NCBI GenBank assembly: GCA_964598695.1
Contig: CAZRDB010000023.1
Location: forward strand, 1-38,488
Direction: 5' to 3'
Length of the DNA: 38,488 bases
From: CAZRDB01 sp964598695
GTDB taxonomy: Bacteria; Armatimonadota; Zipacnadia; UBA1398
Part shown: positions 7,105 to 14,346 of the stretch, piece after piece
Layout: each line of letters opens with the position of its first letter
Position numbering within the stretch: position 1 is the stretch's first letter
Notes under the pieces: generated by a model
Seen by the model: the letters and a program-made list of their open reading frames with translations, nothing else
The model's database searches: none
What the model was told of the DNA's origin: nothing
Translations under genes and position numbers: made by a program

Positions 7105-9942
7105 ATGGCTGGTCGGCTCTGGTACGGGCGCGGGCGTCTGCTCGCGCTGCTCTTGCTCTGCCTGGTCGCGACCACCGCCCAAGCGGCCTCCGCCGGGGCC
7201 GAGGGGCTCGAGATCCGCCTCGACGACGCGACGGGAGACCTCGCGCTGCTCGCGGCGGAGGAGGGCGCGATCGCGGGCCCGCTCTCGCTCGGGCTGGGCG
7301 CGCCGCGCGAGGCCAGCCTCTCGGCCGATGGCGCGACGCTGACGGCCCGGTACGGCCGGGGCGTCAGCCTGCGCGCGACGGTCGGTACGCCCGCAGGCCA
7401 CGTGCGGCTTGCGCTCAACGTCCCGGCCGGCGTCGAGGGCCTGCGGCTCGAGGGTCCGGCGACGATGGGCGATGACCCGATCCTCGGCTGGGCGCGCGAC
7501 GACCGCGCGGGCGACCGAAGCGTCCTGACCCTGACCCTCGGCCACGCCGCGGTACCGGGGGCGCGCACCCTGTTCGACCGGAACCGCGACCTTGCCGTGA
7601 CGGTCACCGGACCCGGTGCGCGTTTCGAGCCGGCGGGCGGCGCTGCGGGGGGCTACCGGCTCGTCGTCGACCTCGAGCCGGGGACGACCGACCTCGACCT
7701 CCGGGTCCGGCGCCACTACTACCGCGACACGCTCGGGATCCGCTACTACGCCCCCCTCAGCAAGCGGAGCTACTGGAAGACGGCGCCGTGCGTCGCGATG
7801 ACCTGGTACGGGATCCGCGCCTACACGGTGCGGCCGGCGCAGACCCTCGACCGGCTCACGCCCGAGCTGGACTGGGCGCGCGACCACCTGTTGCCGTACG
7901 ACCCCAGCCTCATCTTCCAGCTCGACGACAGCTACGACGAGCGGAGCGACGCGACGATGCGCGGGCTCTCCGAGGCCATCCGTGCCCGCGGGATGATCCC
8001 GGGCGTCTGGTTCACCCCGTTCACCGTCGCGCCGAACGAACTCGAATCCGAGCACCCGGAGTGGTTCCTCCACGGCGCCGACGGCGCCGCGCTCAACACA
8101 TTCGGCGGGATCATCTACCACGGCCGCACGCTGAATGTGACGAACACCGAGGCGGTCCGCGCGTGGTACGGCCGCTGGTGGGAGAAGGTCTGCGAGACCT
8201 GGGGCTTCGAGTTCTTCAAGATCGACGGCCAGCCGGAGGTCGTCGCCGCCTACGCCCGGGCGAAGGACGCCGACGGCGTGGAGTCGTACCGCGAGGGCCT
8301 GCGCATCGGGCGCGCCGCGGTCGGCGCCGATCGCTTCATCAACGGCTGCTGGGGCACTCCGGTCGAGGGCATCGGGATCCTGGACGGCTCGCGCACCGGC
8401 GGCGACACGGGCGACTTCCCGCACGCGATCGACGTCGTGATCCGCTGGAACTACCTCAACAACGTGGCCTGGTGGTGCGACCCGGACGCCGCCGCCAACC
8501 TGGCCCACGCGACGGTCGAGCGGGTCCGGCTCAATACCCAGGCCCGCACGCTCACGGGGCAGCAGTTCCTCACCGACGACCTGTGGAGCCAGGTGCCCGC
8601 CGAGACCGCCTACGTGTGGCAGCGCGGGATGCCCAACGCCGATATCCGCCCCGCGAACCTGTACCAGATCGAGGACTGGCAGCGCTACGACACATTCGAC
8701 CTGAAGATCCGCCGGGAGTTCGGCCAGTGGGACGCCGTCGGCCTGTTCAACTACGAGGGCGCCCCGGCCGAGAAGGTCCTCGACCTGGGCCGTCTCGGGC
8801 TCGCGCCGGGGCGCTACCACGTCTATGACGCCTGGGCGCGGACGTACGTCGGCTGCCTCCCTGCCGACGGCCTGGTTCCCGTCGCCTTGCAGCCGTATGA
8901 GGGACGGCTCTACAGCGTTCGGCGCGCCGAGGGCGACCGCCCGATGCTGCTCTCGACCGCGCGCCACATCACGCAGGGCGGGCTCGACCTCGAGAGCGTG
9001 CGCGAGCAGGCCACGGGGGAAGGCTGGACCCTCGCCGGACGCTCCACCCACCTCGTTGCCGGCGATCCGTACTCCCTGGCGTTCCACGCGGGCCGCTGGC
9101 GGGTCGCGGGTTGCCGCTCGAGCGCGGGGACGCCGACCGTGACCTACGTGGGGCCGGTCGCCCACGTCACGCTTCCGGCCACCGCGGCGGGAGCCGTGCG
9201 GTGGACGGTGGAGTTCGCCCCTCGGACCGGGGCCGCACTCGCGCCGGCCGTGACCGAGATCGACCTCGGTGAGCTGGGTCCGGGCGCCGAGGCGTCCGCC
9301 TCGCTGCCACTGCTGAGCCTCGGCCCCGAGTCCGTGGCGTGGCGGGTCGAGGAGTCTCCCGCGTGGTGCGGGCTTGCGCCCGAGGGGAGCCTGGGCCCGG
9401 CGCCGTCGGAGGCTGTCGTCGTGCTCCAGGTCTCGACGGAGGGGCTCCCCGCCGCGACGGAGTTCACCGGGGTCCTCCGGCTGCGGGCCGGCTCGGAGGA
9501 GCCGGTGGCGGTCACGGTGCGCTTCCGCACCGGGTTCCCCGACGACCTCGCGCGTCGGGCGATCGCTGCGGCCTCCTCGGCCTGGGGGCCCGACTATGGG
9601 CCGGAGAATGCCAACGACGGCGATCCCGCTACCCGCTGGAACAGCGGGAAGGGCGAGACCGCGGGTGCATGGCTCGAGCTGGCGTGGCCCGAGCCGACGG
9701 CGGTTGACACCGTCGTCGTCGAGGAGGCGATCGTGCAGGGCTACCGTGTCCGCGGGTGGGTCCTGGAGGCCGAGCGGGACGGCCGGTGGCAGGCGGTCGC
9801 CGAGGGGACCGGCCTCGGAGCGCGGCGCAGGATCGACCTGGGTGAGCCCGTCACGGCCCGCCGCCTCCGACTGGTTGTCCGGCAGGCGAGCGACGTGCCG
9901 ACGATCCAGGAGATCTCGGCCTACTGCCGCACGGCGCGGTAG
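7105..9942 (+). CDS. Secreted alpha-galactosidase-like (GH27/GH36 clan) glycosidase with C-terminal discoidin domain
   Basis: A 945-residue exported enzyme with a signal peptide (LLALLLLCLVATTAQAASA). An N-terminal beta-sandwich (about 30-205) precedes a melibiase-type barrel (about 225-500) with LIFQLDDSYDERSD and GMIPGVWFTPFTVAPNELESEHPEWF. Asp374 in FFKIDGQP sits where GH27/GH36 enzymes keep the nucleophile, and Asp434 in SRTGGDTGDF fits the acid/base position. A C-terminal all-beta domain follows, then a discoidin (F5/8 type C) domain at about 815-945 (YGPENANDGDPATRWNSGKGE, IQEISAYCRTAR), likely to bind glycan. The ATG at 7105 follows GAGAGGTGACTGAGGC. The clan is well supported; the exact linkage hydrolysed is not. 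It is the last gene of the 1357-9942 operon. Confidence 0.82.
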   Translation: MAGRLWYGRGRLLALLLLCLVATTAQAASAGAEGLEIRLDDATGDLALLAAEEGAIAGPLSLGLGAPREASLSADGATLTARYGRGVSLRATVGTPAGHVRLALNVPAGVEGLRLEGPATMGDDPILGWARDDRAGDRSVLTLTLGHAAVPGARTLFDRNRDLAVTVTGPGARFEPAGGAAGGYRLVVDLEPGTTDLDLRVRRHYYRDTLGIRYYAPLSKRSYWKTAPCVAMTWYGIRAYTVRPAQTLDRLTPELDWARDHLLPYDPSLIFQLDDSYDERSDATMRGLSEAIRARGMIPGVWFTPFTVAPNELESEHPEWFLHGADGAALNTFGGIIYHGRTLNVTNTEAVRAWYGRWWEKVCETWGFEFFKIDGQPEVVAAYARAKDADGVESYREGLRIGRAAVGADRFINGCWGTPVEGIGILDGSRTGGDTGDFPHAIDVVIRWNYLNNVAWWCDPDAAANLAHATVERVRLNTQARTLTGQQFLTDDLWSQVPAETAYVWQRGMPNADIRPANLYQIEDWQRYDTFDLKIRREFGQWDAVGLFNYEGAPAEKVLDLGRLGLAPGRYHVYDAWARTYVGCLPADGLVPVALQPYEGRLYSVRRAEGDRPMLLSTARHITQGGLDLESVREQATGEGWTLAGRSTHLVAGDPYSLAFHAGRWRVAGCRSSAGTPTVTYVGPVAHVTLPATAAGAVRWTVEFAPRTGAALAPAVTEIDLGELGPGAEASASLPLLSLGPESVAWRVEESPAWCGLAPEGSLGPAPSEAVVVLQVSTEGLPAATEFTGVLRLRAGSEEPVAVTVRFRTGFPDDLARRAIAAASSAWGPDYGPENANDGDPATRWNSGKGETAGAWLELAWPEPTAVDTVVVEEAIVQGYRVRGWVLEAERDGRWQAVAEGTGLGARRRIDLGEPVTARRLRLVVRQASDVPTIQEISAYCRTAR

Positions 9943-9962
9943 GGGCCTTCCCGTACGTGCGA

Positions 9963-9993
9963 CGGCCCCGCTCCCGTCTCGGGGGCGGGGCCG
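9963..9993. terminator. Bidirectional hairpin terminator
   Basis: A 13-base-pair stem with one G-T wobble: 9963-9975 (cggccccgctccc) against 9981-9993 (gggggcggggccg), loop of five bases, followed on the plus strand by ttctgcttct. It lies between the convergent genes ending at 9942 (+) and 10016 (-), so it can serve both. Confidence 0.75.
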
Positions 9994-10015
9994 TTCTGCT
10001 TCTCCGAGGGCTCCG

Positions 10016-10756
10016 CTATGGGGTGGTCGTGGTGGTGCTGGGCGGCGCCGTCGGGCGCGGGGGGCGCTCCCGGCGGCGTGCGGCGTCCGCACCCGGGCTG
10101 CGGGGCTCGCCGCGCGCGGGCTGGCTCTCTGCACCCTTGCCGTCACCCTTGCTGCGGGCCGAGGCCGAGGTCGTAAGCAGCGAGGCCGGCTTGGCGGGGC
10201 TGATCAGGTTCGGGACCCCTGTCTTCTCGAGCACCGAGGGAGCCAGGACGCACACCAGCACATAGGCGATCGCGATCGCGAGCACCGCGAGCATGATCGC
10301 GATGAAGGGGCTGATGCCCTTGCGGACGCGCGCGGGCTGCCCGGCGGCCATGGGGCCTCCGGGGCCCATCGGGGTACCCGGCAGTCCCGGGTAGGCGATG
10401 GGTCCTGCGGTCGGCGGCTGGCCGAAGGGCGCGGGTGCGGTGACCGAGGCCGTCGGCTCGACCGGTTCGGTGGCGCCCAGCCAGGGGGGCGTGCTCGGAA
10501 GCCCCTGCGCGGGCGGTGGGGGCGGAACGGGCGCCGGAGGCGCGACGATCGGGGGAGGGGGCGCGACGGGAGCGGGGGCCGAGCCCTCGACCATGGCAGC
10601 CGGGATCGGCGGCTGCGGGGTGGGCGGCGCCATCCCCGCGATCTGGAACCACGCGGCGGGGACCTGGTCCCACGCGAACGGCTGGCCGCAGTGGGGACAA
10701 GCGGTATGCTCGCGATCGATTGGCTGGTGACAGGCTGGGCAGACGAAGCCGGCCAA
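10016..10756 (-). CDS. Zinc-ribbon protein with Pro-rich linker and one membrane helix
   Basis: A 246-residue protein. Residues 6-24 form a zinc ribbon (CPACHQPIDREHTACPHCG). A long Pro/Ala/Gly-rich linker of about 110 residues follows, then a membrane helix, PFIAIMLAVLAIAIAYVLVCVLAP, near residues 150-173, and a low-complexity polar tail ending in a run of threonines. The start is TTG at 10756, chosen because the perfect ribosome site GGGAGGTGG lies four bases upstream and because the zinc ribbon begins immediately. It is a stand-alone gene, convergent with the glycosidase gene. The layout matches the protein at 5016-5450 but is longer. The linker is compositionally biased; the zinc ribbon and helix are the reliable parts. 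Function unknown. Confidence 0.7.
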   Translation of the reverse strand: MAGFVCPACHQPIDREHTACPHCGQPFAWDQVPAAWFQIAGMAPPTPQPPIPAAMVEGSAPAPVAPPPPIVAPPAPVPPPPPAQGLPSTPPWLGATEPVEPTASVTAPAPFGQPPTAGPIAYPGLPGTPMGPGGPMAAGQPARVRKGISPFIAIMLAVLAIAIAYVLVCVLAPSVLEKTGVPNLISPAKPASLLTTSASARSKGDGKGAESQPARGEPRSPGADAARRRERPPRPTAPPSTTTTTP

Positions 10757-10807
10757 CAGGCCACCTCCCTTCTCATTGCCCCCTCATTCGGGCGGTCGTC
10801 GGTCTCA

Positions 10808-10848
10808 CCTGCCCCAAGCTTGCGCCGCCGCCGGCGTGTCGGGGCAGG
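10808..10848. repeat. Inverted repeat in the 10757-10972 intergenic region
   Basis: Perfect 8-base arms cctgcccc (10808-10815) and ggggcagg (10841-10848) enclose a GC-rich spacer with its own small palindrome; a further ggggcag copy follows at 10874. It lies between two divergent genes (10756, minus; 10973, plus), so it could be an operator or a hairpin. No clear promoter hexamers accompany it. Confidence 0.35.
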
Positions 10849-10972
10849 ATTCCGGCGTCGCGTGCCCAAGTAAGGGGCAGCCGCGTCGCCCCCGATGGGC
10901 GCCGGCCCGGTGGTGGCGAGTCGGCCCGGGGCAGCGGCCTTGGCGCCGGCCGATCGGAGCCTGGTGGGAAGC

Positions 10973-12255
10973 ATGAGCACCGAGCTGAACTACGGCCAGC
11001 GCGACCGCGACCTCCTCGCCCGGCTGCGCGAGAAGCGCGGCTACGTGCGGGTCGCCGCGCCGGTGGCGGTGGCGTACCGGGCCGTGGCGGAGGACTCCCG
11101 GCTCGGCCCCAACCGTGCGGCGCTGATGTCGTGCCTGTCGATGTCCGGGGCGCAGATCTCCACGACGGAGCCGCTCGAGGGGGGCGCGCTGATCGAGGTC
11201 GATCTGCCGATCCCCTCCATGCACGAGCCGTCGACGGTGGTGGCCGAGGTGGTCCGCTGCCTCACCGGTCCCGAGGAGGGCCGCTGGGCACTCCCGCTCC
11301 GTTTCATCTCGCTCGACGATGCCGCGGTGCGCAGCATCGGCCGCTACGTCGAGGGCCGCGTCGAGGCCGAGCGCACCCAGCAGGAGGGCCTGTCGCTCCG
11401 CCTCAACCTGCTGCAGGACCTGGCCCAGGTGCTCCATGCGACGATGGATCTCACGCAGATCCTCGTGGCGGTCGTCGAGGTCGCGATGGACCTCGCGCGC
11501 GCGGAGGCCGGCTCGATCCTGCTGCTCGACTCGGCGACCGGCCGCCTGGAGTTCGCCGTCGCCCGCGGCCCGGGCTCGGAGCGGATCCACGCCTTCACCC
11601 TCGCGCCCGGCGAGGGGATCGCGGGGTGGGTCGCGCAGACGGGACGTCCGCTCACGGTCGATGATCCCGAGAGCGACCCGCGATGGCTGCGGGAGGTCGC
11701 GGAGGCGGCCGCGCTCCCCGCCCGCAACCTGGCTGCGGTCCCCCTGCAACTGGGGGAGCAGGCCATCGGCGTTGTGGAGTTGGTCAACAAGCAGGGCGGC
11801 GACGGCTTCACCGCGGGCGACGTCCGTGTGCTCGAGGCGCTCAGCTCGCAGGCCTCGATCGTGATCGAGAACGCGCGGATCTACCGCGACCTGGAGGACT
11901 CCGCCGCCGAGGCCCGCGCGCGGGTGCGGCAGGCGGCCGAGAAGCTCAACATCTGGCGTCGGGCCGCCGAGGGCAACATGACGCAGGCCGCGATCTGCGT
12001 GCCCGTCGCGACCGGCGAGTTCCTCCTGAACGAGGCCGCGGAGGTCATGCTCGAGAACCTCGGCGACCTGCGCGCGTTCGCTCGGGAGCGGTTGAGCGCG
12101 CTGCTCGACGACATCCGCCTGGTCGCGCCGGCCGCCGCTCGGACGAGCGACAGCTACCTGATCCACGGGCCCGATTCCGAGACGGCGCTGCTGATGGCCC
12201 ACGTGAGCATGTTACTCGACGAGGATGGCGAATGCGGCGCGCTGGTCGCCCACCT
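10973..12255 (+). CDS. PilZ-GAF signalling protein, 3' end lost in assembly gap
   Basis: At least 427 residues are visible before the run of N; no stop codon is reached. Residues about 18-125 resemble a PilZ domain, the c-di-GMP receptor fold: RGYVR fits the RxxxR motif, and CLSMSGAQI stands at the DxSxxG position, but with Cys in place of the usual Asp/Asn. A short helix (VEAERTQQEGLSLRLNLLQDLAQVLHATMDL) joins it to a GAF domain at about 150-300 (AEAGSILLLDSATGRLEFAVARG, LAPGEGIAGWVAQTGRPLTVDDP, AAVPLQLGEQAIGVVELVNK). A coiled-coil helix follows (about 300-335), then a beta-rich segment. The ATG at 10973 has GGTGGGAAGC upstream and was preferred to an in-frame start 78 bases earlier. Probably cytoplasmic, linking c-di-GMP or small ligands to an unseen output. 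Confidence 0.75.
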
Positions 12256-12265
12256 NNNNNNNNNN
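12256..12265. other. Assembly gap (10 N)
   Basis: Ten undetermined bases. The plus-strand PilZ-GAF gene runs into the gap, and only 23 bases separate the gap from the stop of the minus-strand gene on the other side. The true gap length may differ from ten. Confidence 0.95.
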
Positions 12266-12288
12266 GTAACGGGGGCCCACCTGCGCCC

Positions 12289-14220
12289 TCAGAGGCCGCC
12301 GATGCCCGACTCGGCGGGGAAGTAGATCCTCCAGCCGAGATCGATCAACGTGCGGACGATGGCCGAGCAGTACTCGCCGACGATCAGGCCGAGGAACAGG
12401 GGCTTGAGCCGCAGGTAGGCGTGGTGGCCTCCGTACCGCAGCAAGAGCCCCTTCGCGGTCGAGGTGAAGAACAGGGGCACCCACAGCCGGGGCAGGCCGT
12501 AGCTCGCGGAGACGACGAACCCGCCCGGATGGAACGGCCACCAGACCCACTTCGTCCGGGCCTTCTGCAGGAGGATGCAGAACAGCGCCCCGGCCGCGAA
12601 GCCTGCTCCCTGGCGCAGGTCGGGGGGCTTGGGGTCGTTGATCCAGCTCCCGAGGTCGTTCCACGGCTCGGGGCCGAACGCCCAGTTCGCCGGCCCGGCC
12701 ACCTTGGCGGTCGCGATCCCCGTGCGGAGGGAGACGTCGAGCAGCGCCCAGTTCGCCGCGAGGATCCCCACCACCGTGGCGGCCAGGATGGCCCAGCCGG
12801 CCGTCGGCATCCGCAGTCCCGAGCGCCGGGCGACCTCGAGCATGTCGGACTGCACCTGCATCGGAAGCTGCCGATGGGTCCGCCCGAGCCAGTTCATCAG
12901 CCCGATGCCGACTAGCTCCTGGCGGGAGAAGCTCCGGGTCCCGAGCGTGGTGAGGAGCACCCAGTCGGCGCCCCGTCGGAACAGCTCGTTGGTCGGGAGC
13001 CCGTACTCCGCCCGGAGCCGGCTCACGGCGGTCGCAAAGGTCAGGAACAGGGCCAGGTAGACCACCGCGGTCGCCCAGCGCAGCCCCACCGCGTGCAGCC
13101 ACCACAGGAGCACCAGCGAGCCGGCGACCACCAGGGCCATCGAGAGCCGGTAGGGAAGGGCCTCGTCCTCGCCCGGGTCGGACCCTCGCCACAGGCCCCG
13201 CCACACGCGCCCAATGTGCCGCCGGGCGTTGTACAGGACGATGAGGGTCAGGCCGATGTGGCTCCCCGTGCATTGCTGGCCGAGGTACGGGAAGCCGTTG
13301 TACTCGCGGAAGCCGAGGGCGGCGGCCAGCACCCGCATCCAGCTCACGAACAGGTAGAAGAACCAGCACGAGAAGGCGAGGTCGGTCGGGATGAGGTAGG
13401 CGAGGCCGAACGCGAACGGATGCCAGCAGACGGGGAAGGCCCCCGCGTAGCCGTAGACGCCCTCGAGCGGCGGCATGTAGTGGACCTGCACCCGGAGCCC
13501 GGGCCAGATCGGATGGAAGTGCTTGATGGTGTTCATCAGCGCGGGGAGGATGCCGATGGCGATCCCGGCGAGGAAGAGCCGGTCGAGCAGGACCCGGCCG
13601 TTGTCGCGCGTGAGTCCGAGCGGGACCTGGGCGATGGGGTAGGTGAGCCGTTCATCCTCCCACTGCCGCCGGAGCAGGTTCGAGAGCCCGAGCATCACGG
13701 CGCACAACGTCAGGGTGAAGCCGGCCCAGGCCGTGAGGGGGACCCGCCACGCCTCGGCGACGCCGGGCGCGGCGATGCTCGAGCCGCCCTCGAAGAAGGC
13801 CTTGAGGCCCGGACCGTCGGCGGGGATGGTCCACGGCCGCAGGTAGGGGTGGATCAGCGTCGCCCAGTTGTTGTCCGGCGTGGCCTGGCGGACCACGTAG
13901 GCGATGGCCGAGAGCAGGATCTGAATCATGTCGTGGCCGGCCAGGTGGCTGCCGATCGCGACCATCACGTAGCAGAGCAGGATCTCGCGCGGGCGGAAGG
14001 CCAGGGCCGGCCAGACCTGCCGGACGCCGGCGGAGAGGGCGACGAGGAAGACGACGACCGCCACACCGTGCGGGAAGAGCGACTGCGTGGTCGCGTTGTC
14101 GGAGTACCGGACCCACTCGATCTCGGCAAGCCAGCGCGCGGTGATGGGAATGAGCGCGAGCCCCACCACGAACGCGAGCGCAAGGCGCAGCTTGGCGTAC
14201 CGGTCACTCGAGCAGGCCAT
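12289..14220 (-). CDS. DUF6785/DUF6784-type polytopic membrane protein
   Basis: A 643-residue integral membrane protein with many hydrophobic helices, starting with LRLALAFVVGLALIPITARWL and VAVVVFLVALSAGVRQVW. Conserved-looking polar islands between helices include GSHLAGHDMIQILLSAI, WEDERLTYPIAQVPLGL, REYNGFPYLGQQCTGSHIGL and RLRAEYGLPTNELFRRGADWVL. The last part (GAGFAAGALFCILLQKARTKWVWWPFHPGGFVVSAS, GLIVGEYCSAIVRTL) fits the C-terminal DUF6784 module. This two-domain layout is one I associate with Armatimonadota and Planctomycetes; its role is unknown, perhaps transport. The ATG at 14220 follows GGGGAGG at good spacing. An open frame runs on upstream to 16128, but it is antisense to another gene and was not included. 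It is divergent from the DUF4091-like lipoprotein. Confidence 0.78.
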   Translation of the reverse strand: MACSSDRYAKLRLALAFVVGLALIPITARWLAEIEWVRYSDNATTQSLFPHGVAVVVFLVALSAGVRQVWPALAFRPREILLCYVMVAIGSHLAGHDMIQILLSAIAYVVRQATPDNNWATLIHPYLRPWTIPADGPGLKAFFEGGSSIAAPGVAEAWRVPLTAWAGFTLTLCAVMLGLSNLLRRQWEDERLTYPIAQVPLGLTRDNGRVLLDRLFLAGIAIGILPALMNTIKHFHPIWPGLRVQVHYMPPLEGVYGYAGAFPVCWHPFAFGLAYLIPTDLAFSCWFFYLFVSWMRVLAAALGFREYNGFPYLGQQCTGSHIGLTLIVLYNARRHIGRVWRGLWRGSDPGEDEALPYRLSMALVVAGSLVLLWWLHAVGLRWATAVVYLALFLTFATAVSRLRAEYGLPTNELFRRGADWVLLTTLGTRSFSRQELVGIGLMNWLGRTHRQLPMQVQSDMLEVARRSGLRMPTAGWAILAATVVGILAANWALLDVSLRTGIATAKVAGPANWAFGPEPWNDLGSWINDPKPPDLRQGAGFAAGALFCILLQKARTKWVWWPFHPGGFVVSASYGLPRLWVPLFFTSTAKGLLLRYGGHHAYLRLKPLFLGLIVGEYCSAIVRTLIDLGWRIYFPAESGIGGL

Positions 14221-14346
14221 CGAACCTCCCCAGCGCGGGCACAGGCACAGCTCCTGTTCCCTGCAAGGAGGACCCGCTCCTGCGCGGCGAAACCCTTGAG
14301 CGGCGACCGCGTCGTTCGCGCGCGCTCGCCCGAGGAGGCGGTTGCC

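Noticed and set aside
6967..10146. A 1,059-codon open frame on the minus strand
   Set aside because: Antisense to the GH36-like gene, with no domain or ribosome site and biased composition.
12256..12265. A continuous protein running through the gap
   Set aside because: Ten N are probably a placeholder, so reading across them in frame to a stop at 12323 would be arbitrary; that stretch is also antisense to the DUF6785/6784 gene.
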